A stretch of DNA of 64,000 nucleotides from Lunularia cruciata (lineage: Eukaryota; Streptophyta; Marchantiopsida; Lunulariales; Lunulariaceae): NCBI GenBank assembly GCA_948567375.1, contig OX419757.1, positions 39,618,001 through 39,682,000 on the forward strand, in the 5' to 3' direction. Each line of letters starts with the position of its first letter. Within the stretch, counting starts at the first letter, position 1. The notes beneath the pieces are model-generated. The model did not search any database. It was not told the DNA's origin and saw nothing but the letters and a program-made list of their open reading frames with translations. Of the stretch, positions 33,785 to 46,546 are shown in pieces. Both the position numbers and the translations under genes were made by a program.

Positions 33785-34252
33785 TTGCAATTGGATTCCC
33801 TTATTTACTTTTGAATTGTGTGGTGCAAATGCATCCCCTACCTAACCCTAGATTGTCTAATACTAATTGATACACGTCACTTCACTAAGTTCCACAAGTG
33901 GAGGCCATGCCCATAGTCTTCCTACAAGTCTTGTAGGTCCCATGCTCATAAGTCCTACAGCCATGCCCACAATCCCAACACATGCAACTCTTGCAATAGA
34001 ATCCATGTAGCTCTCGCAAGACACATTTGTCCTAAATTTCAAGTGAGCATAAATTCCTTTCTAGAGCTCTATTTTCCATGATCTTGGTGTCTATGGAAAT
34101 CCCATGAGAAATCACTTCCAAAAAAAATAAGGCATGTCTCACCTTTCATTTGTATTCACAGAGATATGGGCCTGACATGAGCTATATTTATATTCACTCT
34201 CACAAATAGAATACCTTAACATGAAGATTTTTCTTGTATTGATTCTTCAACA
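33665..34252 (-). repeat. copia 3' LTR with (AT)30
   Basis: The segment starts TGTTGGGAG and ends TTCTTCAACA in plus orientation. A pure AT dinucleotide run of 60 bp (33723-33782) sits near the left edge. The inner edge is followed by TTCCCATAG, a complementary polypurine-like tract. Confidence 0.6.
33723..33782. repeat. (AT)30 microsatellite
   Basis: Sixty bases of uninterrupted AT. In the other copy of this LTR end (38150-38215) the corresponding place has no such run, so it expanded after insertion. Confidence 0.98.
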
Positions 34253-37200
34253 TTCCCATAGTGCATTCCTATAATTAACAAGACTTCACACTTAATAATC
34301 TTTTGCTTAGTGTTCTTCATTAATTGTCATTCTAATGTATACAAAAAAAATTTAACTTTGAAGTCCAATTGAAATTTATGCATTGCTTGAGCTTTTTAAT
34401 TGTGACTACCTTTGTAAACATATCTATGGGATGGCTTATGCCAACAATTTTTACCAAATTCAATACTCCACCATCTATCAATTCACAAATGAAATGATAC
34501 CTCAATTGAATATGCTTTGTCTTGCATGAAACACAAGATTCTCCACAAGATTGATTGCACTATTGCTCTCACTATGGAGTATATTGTCATCTATTTCTTA
34601 CCTAGCTCTACCATGAAGTTTTTCAACCAGATCATCACCTGGCTAGACTCTAAGATGGAAATGTATTCAGTTTTTGTGGTAGAAAAAGCAACACTCTTTT
34701 GCAAATGAGAGATCTAACTAATTACAATACCACCCAAGGTAAACACATACCTTGTAGTGCTCTTTTGATTTTCCAAGTTTCCTCCCAAGTCTGCATCACT
34801 GAAGCCTTCTAGAATAGCATTTTTTTGCTAAACAAAGTGCCTTATCAAAGGCACCTTTCAAGTAACATAATAGCCATTTCATTGCATCCCAATGTTCTCT
34901 TCTTGGATTTAACATGAATATGCTTACAACTCCCACTCCACAAGCAATGTTTGCCCTAGTGCATACCATTGCATACATCAAACTTCCAATTTCTGATGCA
35001 TAGGGTACTCTACTCATGTACTCTTTATCAGCATCAGTTCTTGGTGATTGCTCCTTAGAAAGTTTGAAGGGACTTCCCAAGGGAGTAGTTCAAATTATAG
35101 CATTCTAAAGACCAAACTTTTCCATCAACTTCTTGATGTATTTCCCTAAAGAAAACTTCAAAGTACCTACCTCCAGATTTGTCTCACATAATCCTCATTC
35201 CAAGTATCTATTGTGAATGATGTAGATCTTTCATTTCAAATACATCAAAAAATTGGCACTTTAGCTTGTTGATTTCCCTCATGTTGGATCTAGCAACCAA
35301 CTTATTATCAACATAAAGCAACAAGATGATGTATGAATCAACAAATGATTAAATTTAGTAACTATGGTCCATTTCACATCTAGTGTAACCACTATTGGCC
35401 ATAAAGCCATCAAACTTCAAGTACCACCATCAAGGAACATGCTTCAAACCATAAAGACTCTTCTTCAACTTGTAGAATATATCTCCTTTATTGGTGATTT
35501 GAAACCCCTCAAGTTGTGCTATATAGATATCCTCTTCAAGACCTTCATGTAAAAATGGATATTTTACATCTAGCTACTCTAGATACAAATCCTCTATAGT
35601 CACATGAACCAAGACCAATCTGATGGTAGTCATCTTAACTATGGGAGAGAAAATCTCATTGTAGTCTATACCTTTGGTCTGTTGTATTGCTTGCTTCCAT
35701 CATGTTTTTTTTGACTTTGTACACCCTTTTTTCTCCAATGCCTTCTTTCACTTTGGCAGCTTGGTTAATGACCAAGTTACATTCCTTTCTAAAGAAGATA
35801 TCTTTTACTTCATTGCAAGCTTTGACTACAATGAGTCCTTGTTTTGCAATGCTTATGAGTAGTACTAAGGTTCACTATTTTCTATAAGGAATAAGTAATA
35901 CATGGATGAGACACACCTCTCTATTGGTTCCCATAATCTAGTATTTCTCCTCAAATCAGTCATAGGTATGATTGGATTTGATATTATCTTTATGGATTCT
36001 ACCAAACTCTTATTTCCTACAACATCATTCTTTGAAATGTCTTCCAACACTAAGTCTTCTAAATGTTCTACTTCTTTTTCTATAACCTCAAGTATTGATC
36101 CAAGCTTAACTTTGTACATAGTATTCTCATGGAAATGACATCTCTACTTCCCAGCACTTTTCTATCGTCTTCATTCCAAAGACAATAACCCATATCATCT
36201 GCTTCATATCCAATGAAGATACACTTTCTTGATTTGGAATCAAGCTTGTCCCTATCTTGAATCCTTGCATATGAGGCATAGCCAAAGGTTCTCAAGTGCA
36301 AGAGATTCACCCTCTTTCTTGACCATTCCTCCTCAAGGATCTTGAATCCCAAAGGAATTAAGGGTCCTCAATTATGAGATATGTAGTTGTGTTAATTGCA
36401 TCTGCCCAAAATGTTTTTGGCAACCTTGCTTGTAGTCTCATGCATCTGGCTCTCTTGTTGAGAGTTCTATTCAAATGTTTAACCACACCATTTTTGTGGT
36501 GCCTCAAGGACAAATTTGGTCATTTTGATCCCATTCTCTCTACAATAATCTCTAAACTCATTGCTACTATACTCTCCACCATTATTTGATTCAAGCACTT
36601 GATCTTCAAACCTGATTGGTTTTCAACCTCAAATTTCCATTGCTTGAAAACACTAAACACATCTGATTTATTTTTCAGAAAATAAACCCATACCTTCCTA
36701 GTAGCATCCTCTATGAAGGTGACATAGTAGCAAGATCCTCCAAGAGACTCAATTGAAGTTAGGCCATACACATCTGTATGTTTCAACTCTTGCTTTACCA
36801 CTCTTGGTGCTCTTGGAGCCTTAGTGAAAGTAACTTGCTTTTTCTTTCCCAAAATACATGGTTTGTAAAAGCCAAGTTGAACCATCTTCAACTTCGTGAT
36901 CTTGCAATTTGCAGCTAATTGCTTTATACCTTTCTCACTCATGTGACTCGAGTCCTTGGTGCCATAAGATTGAAGGAAAAATTGCATCAACAATTGATAT
37001 CAAATAGTCTAACTTTCCCATAACATATAGGGTTCTAGCCTTTTGTCCTCATGCCAAAATCAGGTTTCCCTGAGTAACCCTCCATTGCCAACTTTCAAAG
37101 GATGTTAGATATCATTTCCTCATCCAATAACCATATAGAAATCAAATTCCTCTTTAGTTTAGGGACATATTTGACATCTATCAATATCCATACTAACTGT

Positions 37201-38149
37201 TGAGAGGTCTTCAAGTTCATATTGTAGTTTCCTTTGATAAACAAGGGTTTATTGTCAATGAGGTAAACCTTTCCAAGATTTCCTGCAACAAAGTTGTTCA
37301 TCAACTCTTTCCATAAGGTAGAGCGAAATGATGCACAAGAATCTATCAACCAAGATTCTATGGGACACTCTGCATAGCAAACAATTGCATCTTCTAATTT
37401 TGTTGTTATCTTCTAATTTTGTTGCATGTTGTTGTTTGAGTTTTCCTCCTTTGGAATTTTGTATTGATTCTTGAAGTGACCAGGCTTATTGCATTTCCAA
37501 CACACAATTTCTTTATGTACTTACTTGCAGCCTATTGACTCACTTCTCTTCCTTGATTTTGATCTATCATTTCTTTGAATCTGACCTTGTTGAGATCACC
37601 TCTACTCTCAATAAATAGCACCGCACTTGATGATTCTGAAGAATTTAACCTATGAATGTCTTCATTGAGAATCAAATCTCATATACTCTCAAACTTGAGA
37701 TCACTTGATCCTAAGTAACTACTCACTACTATGATTGTTGCTCTCCAACTCTCAAGTAATGATGATAATAATGGCAGTGCTTGAAGTTCATCATCAAAGT
37801 TGATCTTCACAAATTCCAATCTTGAAATGATTGAGTTGAAATCATACCCTTGATAGCACCTTAATCAACTCATGAGTGGTCTTCTTGTGGACAATGTATG
37901 CAACATTTTGTACCAATGTCAATCTCACCACACCCGATGCTTGTTGATTTAGAAGCTCCCACTCAGCTTATTCCATCTTTTTTGGCTTTTCTACCTCAAG
38001 AAGTAGATTCATTTTCCTTTGATATAGATATTTTTCACTCAACATCTTCCAAAATCCAACATCCTTGCCATTGAACTTGTTGATTTTGACTTTTCCATAT
38101 TTTTCCCTCATTTTGCTCTCTTTCCAAAGACCAACACTCTAGTACCACT
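34253..38149 (-). pseudogene. copia gag-pol, decayed
   Basis: Minus-strand blocks in order: gag near 37500-38130; protease region at 37095-37349 (IDSCASFRSTLWKELM, VKYVPKLKRNLISI); pre-integrase and integrase at 36520-36993 (CILGKKKQVTF, HTDVYGLTSIESLGG, YYVTFIEDATRKVWVYFLKNKS); integrase end at 36080-36352 (LRTFGYASYARIQ, CIFIGYEADDMGY); reverse-transcriptase end at 34796-35080 (VPYASEIGSLMYAMVCTR, WDAMKWLLCYLKGAFDKAL). Frames are interrupted between blocks, so no polyprotein can be made. Phrases match the Tnt1/Hopscotch style of plant copia. Confidence 0.85.
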
Positions 38150-38215
38150 AGTTGAGAGAAAAAAGAACTAGAGTTAGAATTTGAGAGAGCAATGAGAATC
38201 CAAATTTTTCTTTGT

Positions 38216-40945
38216 AATGCAGTACAAATCATTTATCAATCAGGTCAAGAAAATATGCATAGAAATTATACCAAATTTCATGTGATTTGGCAAATGTTTG
38301 CCTACATCCACAACTGCACAAGATTTTATTACTCTTGAATGTTGTTGATCAAGAACTATCAAAGAGATATTTTATTTATTTTATTTTAGAATTTTATTTA
38401 TTTATGTAATTTTGACTATTCTGATTAATGAGACAACATAATGCTTAGATTGTAAGATCCAATTTTCATATATCGCTTTTGGTCTATGTCCTTGGCTCTC
38501 TTTTGCCAAGACGTAGAGCCAAAGAACATCCTTGGCAAAAGATACGTTTTAAGATACATGGCCTTGGCTCTCCTTTGCTGGCCAAAGTAGATAAGCATAT
38601 ATGTTGTCTTTATGGAAATCTGTCGTTACTCAATTTTGGAATAATAATAGAGTCACCAATGTTTTATATGAGATGGTTCCTAAAATCCAAAGTTGAAGCT
38701 CTCTACCATTTGGAAGCTATTCTTGATAGAATATCATATTAGTCAAGAATTGCTCAACAAGCATCCATAGAAACAGTCCATCGTACTAAAAAATTTCTCC
38801 AATATATGAAACTCAGCTCCAAGGAGTGATGTTTGGATACGACGAATCCATGAAAAAAGAAGTAAAAAAAATATTGTATTTTCTTCTCTTATCGCTTAGG
38901 AGAGGTGTCATTGAAGGCAAATATAGAGACCCTTCCCTATGATTGAGTGCTGGATATATGTGATTTCTTAGACATTGCAATTTGTGATAAAGACAAATAA
39001 AGGGAGTGAAGGATTGATGTCCTTGTAGATACCTAGAACACACCATGTTTTCCTTCATATTTTGCACTCATTATGAGACAAAGGCTAGTTTGCAGAAAAT
39101 AACGAAAATAAAAGAACTCCAAGTTACTCCCAAGTTATACATGAGCAACTAAGAATGGACTGTCTAAAATCCTGTGTGAGCCAAGTTAGTTGTTGTAACC
39201 AAAGTACTAGAAACTAAAGGAAGTTTGTTTGAAGTACAAAGAGGTATTAATGAAGCGAAGAACAATGACAAGGACGCAAAGACTGCTATGAAATTTTGAA
39301 ATGAAACAAAAACAATAAAATATGAAAGTATGAACTAGGAGAAATGCGGTATAAAAAGCAAAAGAAAAAGGACAATATTTGAGAGGTAGAAATATCACTC
39401 TGCAACCATTGAAGCTAGTACCTAAAAACATAACCAGTCTTTTCTGGTAAAATTGGGGATACATTAGTATAGGGGCAATATGAACAGCAAACCAAAAATT
39501 TAGTTGTTTGAAATGAGAAAATTCAACCACTACTATTCTACTACTGTTCAGGCCACCTAAATAAAACTTGATCTTTTCACCAAAACCAATAATCACTGAA
39601 TTGCTTCTAAAATTATAACCTCATGTATGAAATACACATCAAACAAAGACAAGAAGACTACCTTCTACCTCTCTATTGAAAAGACTCATACAACTGAATT
39701 TGTCACGTCAATGCAAAGAAGATGGACAGTATTTCCTTCAAGGAAAGAGTGCATGAGGATATATTACAAAGAAAATATTCAAATCAAAGATCTGACTAGT
39801 TATAAGTCTTGAGGAACAACCATACGGTAATCGATTATGCAACTCAATTTTGGAAAAACTGATTGATTTCAAGTTCATATAACAATTTATAGACCAAGGG
39901 GTCGAAAACTCATGCGGTCAACTTGTTTGGCTTCATGATAGCTAGACAAGAATGAATGACATTATTTTCATCAACTCTTTGAGGTAGTTGGAAAGATAGA
40001 GCAAAAATGTTGAACAAAATGCGTACCAATCATAATCACATAGCATATTTTATTAATTTCAAGAATGAATGGAAAAAGAATGTTTTGCAAAAGAAGGTAT
40101 AGGCGATTCCCTCCGAAATGAAACCATAAAGGAACTAGAACAAAATTGATAGAGATGTTCAAGTTTGAAATAGAGCATCAAGAAAGAATGGTCGAATGCA
40201 TTGTTCTAAAATTGAACAATACCAACAACCACTTATTTTGCCAAATGTATTCCAAAAGAAGTCATGATATAAAAATTATTATCAGCTTTGCAAAGTTTTT
40301 GAAAATGGTACATGGGGAAACAATGCTACAACAAGATAAACAAAAAGAAGAATGGACCACAAGTTAGCATGGTTGTTATTTATCCAACATCAGACCAAAC
40401 CATTAGATGGTAGCTTAAACAAATCAAGATATATAATAAGTGCATATTTCTACACCAAACATGTAAGTATAAAGAATATACTTCCTATCATGATAAAGAC
40501 TCTGTGAAAGACTAGAGCGACTGAGAAGAGCCAAAGAAGTCAATTCTAGTGTTGTTACGTGGACTCCATTCTTACCAAAGATTATATCGACCAACGTACG
40601 TACGACTTCTAAGTGAAATTGAATATTAGTCCAACACAACTAATAACCGTACCACATCAAAGGTGGATATACCTATGCAAAGAAGAAAAAGAAGAAACCC
40701 CCTATTCAACCCAACACGATGGCCAGTACAAAATTTTACAAAACAATCTTGATTCAAGCAATGCAGATTCTTTCAAACTTTATGTGTTCGGTTTGATCCT
40801 TGGAGAACAGTTTACCGTTCTTCTGGTTTCTGCTTGCAGCGTCATTTAGGTCGTTGTGGATCATGGTTCAATTCAACTCTTAGGTCACTGGTAATGTACA
40901 GAGCTCCAATCTCTAGAAATTGCTTAACAGCACTTTGCTGTGAAA
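38216..40945. other. No gene recognised
   Basis: AT-rich sequence. Open frames up to 129 codons (39207-39596, minus) are F/L/V-rich and lack a domain. A short stretch near 38480-38560 contains interleaved inverted repeats (TTGGCTCT/AGAGCCAA and CTTTTGCCAAG/CTTGGCAAAAG) of unknown meaning. Confidence 0.4.
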
Positions 40946-41035
40946 GGGGCTTAGCCCCATTTTACCTTTTATGTTTTATCCTTGAACGGGGTTGCCGGGG
41001 TCTTCCCATGATTCTTGTTATCCTGCACGGTCGCC
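40946..41035 (+). repeat. LINE 3'-tail repeat, solitary, with TSD
   Basis: Begins exactly at the palindrome GGGGCTTAGCCCC and ends GCACGGTCGCC, followed by a T-rich tail. TTGCTGTG lies 3 bp before it (40935-40942) and again after the tail (41045-41052), an 8-bp target-site duplication. Confidence 0.85.
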
Positions 41036-42877
41036 TTTTCTTCCTTGCTGTGTACGGGCACGTGCATGCATTCTTTAAAAATTGAAACGATAAGAAGTTA
41101 ACAGAGCCAGTATCATCTTCGATTACATTTTGGAGCTACTCTGAACATGAATAGTCAGCTTCTCGAATAAGTCGGGACAAAAAACGAACGTATTACTTCC
41201 TATATCAGAAATCACGACACGGCTGTAACCTAGGACTAGATATTATGAGAAAGACGAGGGAACCAGGTCTGAGATGAGTCTTCCAAATGTGCTCGTACTT
41301 TGGAAATACAGTATAAAGCCATGGTGACCTTAATTAGACTATGACAGTGTTGTTTGGAATTACATGCTGTATACATGTGTTGCAAATTGCGGCTGGCTGT
41401 TGCCAACATATATAATCTTTAGGCATCTTCGTCTTGAGAAAGTGGTTCGACATCGTATTGTTTCTGGTAGTTCGAGAACTTAAGATAGAACCGGATGGAC
41501 CGCACTCAAAAGGCTCATTGTCATGTCCGTCGGGATTCCTTAGTTGACTTTTGGCATAGGCGATATTCTGTTTGATTGCCAATATGTACACAATACAGGT
41601 AGATATTAACTACAGTAATCCTTCTCTTTATCACCCTAAGGAACAACGAAGGTTCCCCCATCCAAGAATCGGTACTCTTGGCCACCCCTGCTTTTTCTAA
41701 TCTTCATAGCGACCTTCTGATATACCGGTATGTTTGCAAAGTCGTTTACCTCATATTGGTCGAGTCCTTATGACATGCTCACCGATCATCCAACGATATT
41801 TATGCTGTATCTACCGGATGATAGTTCCTTTTATCAGTACGTATTTGCCTTTGATTTTCGGGACAAACTTAGTATAGTGTATCCTCTAAATTAATTGCGT
41901 AGCTTGTTGTTAGGGGACTTCTCTGCTCCAGCAATCCGCGTCTGAACGTATCGTAAAGATCCAAGTTAAATGTGATGAACAAGTCCCAATGTCAACAGAA
42001 TCAGTTGTAGACTCGATCTTTGCTCTATAGAACTTACACTTATGCTTCACATTAGCGTTTTGATGGGCAGAAAAGCTTCTATGAGCGCAAACCGCGAGCC
42101 TTTGTTTCAGCAATCATTTTTTACTAGAAGTCAAAACACAACAGTGAATCGAGGCATCCGATTATATTTACGAGTTTACGAGTTTACGAGTTTACGAGTA
42201 TATATTTACGAGTTCTCACAAGCAGTCGATTTCTATTTTCAAGTGAACCCACTGGATTCTAGCAGAACCTGAGATTTGACAGGTAATTAATTGATGAAAG
42301 AGTCTGTTCACCTAGTTGAGGATACACCGGCCAACTGACCACACAAGAATCAAACGCTTCGCTTAGATTCGAACATCTTCCGGGAGGAAGTAGATAACCA
42401 GATATTATGAACGCGGCATTTGGGACATCCTCTCCTCCACTAGTCAGGTTTCAGAACGGTTGCAACTTTCATTACTCCCACTCATTTACAATATTCAGTA
42501 TTCCGTCACTGACAAAAGAAGCGCTCAGTGGAAGAAGAAGTCGTTTGTGTTATTCTCTCATGGTACGAGCACCAATGGAGGCAAGCCTCATGGCGTTTAA
42601 CATCATAGCGCAGGCAATGAAACTAAGGAGGCATTGTGGACTTTAAGGATCGAACCCCGTTACCCTGCTTGAAATTTCTGGGTGTGGATCAAGAGTCTCA
42701 GACAACCATGGAAGGTATTTGGGATTCCGGGCTAGGGTTAAGGAAGTGGGCAGAGTTGAGCTTTCGGATGGGGATCTGGTGAGTCGAGAGTGTCAGGTTG
42801 AGTTAAAAGTATTTAGGTTATAGACATTAGAATTTTAATAGATCACTTCTATCATCATCAAAATATAAATCAAATCT
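41036..42877. other. No gene recognised
   Basis: Short frames only. An 8-bp TTTACGAG unit repeats four times at 42167-42198. Nothing resembles a telomere, tRNA or transposon terminus. Confidence 0.4.
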
Positions 42878-42962
42878 GCGACCGCGTAGGATAACGAGAA
42901 AGATGGAAGACCCCATCAAGTCTACAAGGATAAATCGTGTGAGGTAACATGGGGCTAAACCG
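42878..42962 (-). repeat. LINE 3'-tail repeat, solitary
   Basis: Minus-strand copy from GCGACCGCGTAGG to GGGGCTAAACCG, with the palindrome mutated. Internal landmarks GAAGACCCCATCAAG and GAGGTAACATGG are present. No clear target-site duplication was seen. Confidence 0.8.
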
Positions 42963-43155
42963 AAATAGTATCGGTAAAATAATAATATCATTAAGTTAAG
43001 ATACATCTTTTTCTTAAAGATGACAATTATACTAGAGCGCCTCTTTCAGAAACTGACCTTAAAATTTTTAATTGAACCCCCACGATAAACTAAAGAACAA
43101 GAAAAACTCTTCATATATCTTGTTTGCCAGATCAGAATCTCGTACCGATCCTATA

Positions 43156-43243
43156 GGGGCTTAGCCCCATTTTATCTCTTGTGTTTGATCTTTATACGGC
43201 TTGATGGAGTCTTCCATCCTTCTTGCTATCCTACGCTGTCGCC
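43156..43243 (+). repeat. LINE 3'-tail repeat, solitary
   Basis: Begins at GGGGCTTAGCCCC, contains CGGCTTGATGGAGTCTTCC and ends CTACGCTGTCGCC. The flanks share only a weak ATCAGAA match. Confidence 0.85.
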
Positions 43244-43594
43244 TGTTCCTTTTACCAAATCAGAAGTAAATTTTATCCTCATTTTGGATGAGCACCCATA
43301 ACGTTATTGAGAATATATTAGAGAAACAATTTATTTAGAAAAGCACTCTTGTGTGTTCGTTCGTGAAATAACCCTAAACTGCAATTTTTGGATTGACGTG
43401 CGACGTCAAACTTGTAAGTGATATTGTTAAGCCTTTCGGCCGAGTTGCGCTAACGAGAAGTCGAAGTACCATGGCATTGTTGAGTCTTTCTCTGGTAAAA
43501 AGCTGTTCACAAGTCAGACTCTAACGATCATGTGCACGATCGGTGGTGACTCTTCGTCTGCACTTCGAGCACTACCACACACCTGGATATTATT
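43244..43594. other. No gene recognised
   Basis: Spacer between two LINE-tail copies; nothing recognised. Confidence 0.4.
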
Positions 43595-43658
43595 GCGGCT
43601 TAGTTTCATGTTACCTCCTATCCTATGTTTAATCCTTGTCCGACTTGATGGGTCTCCC
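43595..43658 (+). repeat. LINE 3'-tail repeat, cut by copia insertion
   Basis: It starts GCGGCTTAG and reaches GACTTGATGGGTCTCCC, where the copia LTR begins. The last five bases CTCCC are the target-site duplication and reappear at 55282-55286. The rest of the tail is not clearly recoverable beyond the copia. Confidence 0.7.
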
Positions 43659-44263
43659 TGTTAGGATGTGGAGCTTGATCCGGTTTATTTATCCCATTTG
43701 TGATGTTGAGTTCGGTGCTCAGATCATCCACGAGATATATTGTCTAGGGTTGAGACAGGTGTTTAACGATCCAAGAATTGAGGTGAATGTGTTTCTTGTT
43801 CTTAGTTGTGCAATAACACCTGCAGAGTGAGTTTTTTCCCAAGTTGAATTTTGGTGCACCTGTGAAAAAAAATTAGTGGAACTTCTGGTAACTTTGATTT
43901 GCATGAAGCTGGTTAGGCAAGGTCTGATTTTGATCAGACAAGAAGGAGATAATCAGGAGAAGGGAGGATCAAGATAAACACATGAACAGATTGGACAGGG
44001 AAACAGTTGGTAGGAACACAACTTCCTAGTGATCTCTGTATTTGTATTGAAAGAGAGTAAAAATCCTGGATATGTGTTGCCGTGGATGTAAGAGCAAGTG
44101 ACTCTGAACATGCTAATTCTTGTGCTCGTAATGATGTGTGTACTTACATTTTTCACCTTTCTTGTTCCTCTCCCAATATGTTTTTCCTTTCTTCGCAGGG
44201 TTGATCTCTATAGTTAAAAGACTGTCATAAGAGGAACAGATAAATTAGTAGAGATCCCCAACA
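43659..44263 (+). repeat. copia 5' LTR
   Basis: Starts TGTTAGGATGTGGAG and ends GATCCCCAACA. The 3' LTR shares long stretches such as GAAGCTGGTTAGGCAAGG and AACAGATTGGACA. Confidence 0.93.
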
Positions 44264-44264
44264 A

Positions 44265-44277
44265 TTGGTATCAGAGC
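44265..44277 (+). promoter_or_regulatory. copia primer-binding site
   Basis: TTGGTATCAGAGC directly follows the 5' LTR after one base and matches the initiator tRNA-Met complement perfectly. Confidence 0.93.
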
Positions 44278-44305
44278 AATAGGTTTGAAGGAAAGAGTGA
44301 GAGCA

Positions 44306-45063
44306 ATGGTAGGAGAGGAAGGAAAGGTAAGGATAGACAGATTTGATGGTAAAGACTTTGGTTTTTGGAAAATGCAAATCAATGACTACTTGTACAAGAA
44401 AAAGCTTTATGTAGCTCTCGGAGGTGTGAAACTAGAGCTCATATTACATGAAAATTGGGATTTGATGGATAGACAAGCTTTGGGAGTTATCCGCTTGACA
44501 TTAGCTAGAAATGTGGCATTCAATGTTCTAGAGGAGAAGACTAATGCAGGTCTACTGAAAGCTTAGTCTAACATGTATGAAAAACCATCAGCTTCCAACA
44601 AGGTGTATTTGATACGTCATCTTTCAACTTGAAGATGAATGAGGGTCACTCTGTCACAAATTATATTAATGAGTTCAACCTGATCACTAGCCAATTAAGT
44701 TCAATGGAAATCAATTTTGAGGATGAAGTGCATGCTTTAATTCTCCTATCCTCTTTACCTGAAAGTTGGAGTGCAATTGTGATAGCACTAAGCACTCTTG
44801 TAGCTCAAACAAATTGAGGTTTGAGGAGTTCCAAAATCTGATTCTCAATGAAGATATTAGAAGGAAAGAGTCAAGCATAAAATCTAGATTGGCACTGAAT
44901 ACTTTTGAAAATAGAGGAAGAGCTATGCAACATAATGACAATCAAAGTAGATCCAAGTCTAGATCAAAAGGTGATGGATGTTGGCATTGTGGTAAGAAGG
45001 TGCACACAAGAAAGAATTGTTGGCTCATAAAGAATAATCCAAGCAAGGGAAAAATGAAGATTT
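44306..45063 (+). pseudogene. copia gag
   Basis: ATG at 44306 gives MVGEEGKVRIDRFDGKDFGFWKM-type copia gag, interrupted by TAG at 44564-44566. It resumes with NLKMNEGHSVTNYINEF, LSSLPESWSAIVIALS and the CCHC knuckle CWHCGKKVHTRKNC at about 44979-45020. The knuckle histidine and cysteines are intact, but the frame is not. Confidence 0.9.
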
Positions 45064-46392
45064 AGTGAATGCAGCTGCAGAGGAAGTCAATGATGTTTTG
45101 ATCCTTAGTGCAAATAATCCTATGGAGTCATGGATTCTTGATTCAAGAGCTTCTTTTCACTCTACCTCACAAAGGGAGTGTATGTTGAATTACATTGCTG
45201 GTGATTTTGGAAAAGTTTATCTTGCAGATGATGAGCTTTTGGATATTGTGGGGAGAAGTGAAGTTTATGTTAAAATGCCAGATCAGTCTATGTGGAAATT
45301 AAAGAATGTTAGGCATATTCTAAGCTTGAAGAGGAATCTAATCTCAATTGTGCATTTTGACAGTGAAGGGTATGTCATAACCTTTGTAAGTGGTTCATGG
45401 AAAATCACCAAAGGCATGATGGTGGTTGCATGGAAGAACAAGTTGGGGACTCTCTACATGACCAGCAACACCAAGGACACTATGGCACTTGCAAAAAAAA
45501 TATCAAATGGGAATCTCTGGCATTGCAGGCTTGGGCATATGAGAGAAAGAGGCATGAAGGTTACCATGAAGAAGGACAAGCTACCATATTTGAAACCACT
45601 GATGTAGGTTTTTGTGAAGATTGCATATTTGGGAAGCAAAATAGGTTAGCTTCTTGAAGGGTGGAAGAGCACCTATGACAAGGAAGCTAGAGCTTGTACA
45701 CATAGATGTGTGGAGTCCTTCTCCAATTGCATCTCTTGGGGGTTCACAATATTATGTCACCTTTATAGATGACTCAACAGGAAGGTTTGGATATATCTCT
45801 GGAAGTGAAAATTAGAGGTATTTGCCACTTTCAAGAAGTGGAAAAGCCTGGTCAAAAATGAGTCTAGTGCAAAGCTAAAGCAACTAAGATTTGACAATGG
45901 CGGTGAGTATGACAATAGTGAGTTCAAGGACTTTTGTGTAGTACAAGGAATCAAAATGGATTAGACCTTACCAAGCACACCACAATAGAAGAGAGTGGTT
46001 GAGTGCATGAAGCAAACTCTAAATGAAAGAGCTAACAACATGAGGATACATGTTGGTCTGCCCAAGGGGTTTTGGGCTGAAGTAATCAACACTACAACAT
46101 ACTTGATAAATAAAGGTCCATAAATTCCCTTAGACCACAAGTTGCACAAAGAGTAGTGGATAGGAAAACCAATGAGTTTGTCACACTTGAGAGTATTTGG
46201 GTGTGTCTCTTATGTACATGTTAATGTAAAGAAAGAGACAAGTTTGATGCAAAGTCCACGAAGTGTTTCTTTATTGGATATGGTATAAATGACTTTGTAT
46301 ACAAGGTTTGGGATGTAGAGAGCAAGAAAATCATCAAAAGCAAAGATGTGATATTCAATGAGTGTCTTCATTACAAGGATGGAAACAATTTG

Positions 46393-46546
46393 GATTCTAA
46401 TAGTGTAGATGAGCAAAGCAAAGCAAACAATAAATTGAGTTGCAGGAGATAACATAAGATGATGTTATCGATTCTAATAGTGTAGATGAGCAAAGCAAAG
46501 CAAACAATAAATTGAGTTGCAGGAGATAACATAAGATGATGTTATC
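46393..46546. repeat. Perfect 77-bp tandem duplication
   Basis: Sequence from GATTCTAATAG (46393) to GATGTTATC (46469) repeats without a visible change at 46470-46546, inside decayed copia pol. Seventy-seven is not a multiple of three, so it also shifts the frame. Its identity suggests it is recent or an assembly artefact. Confidence 0.9.

Larger units (their letters stand above)
33665..38215 (-). mobile_element. Ty1/copia element with truncated 5' LTR
   Basis: On the minus strand the order is LTR fragment (38150-38215), PBS-like region, gag, protease, integrase, reverse transcriptase, and a 3' LTR (33665-34252). The two LTR ends share TGTTGRGAG and GAATTTGAGAGAGCAA. The 5' LTR loses similarity after about 65 bp, so the element is broken there. 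No target-site duplication was found. Coding regions are full of stops. Confidence 0.8.

Noticed and set aside
38150-38800. Full right-hand LTR for the minus-strand copia
   Set aside because: Similarity to the left LTR ends after about 65 bp, and no ATACA duplication was found, so a complete LTR cannot be supported.
42167-42198. TTTACGAG x 4 as possible telomere-like repeat
   Set aside because: Differs from the plant TTTAGGG telomere unit and is too short; a simple microsatellite.
42600-42700. tRNA-like segment around GGATCGAACCCCG
   Set aside because: A T-loop-like phrase is present, but no matching acceptor stem, D-arm or anticodon arm could be built.
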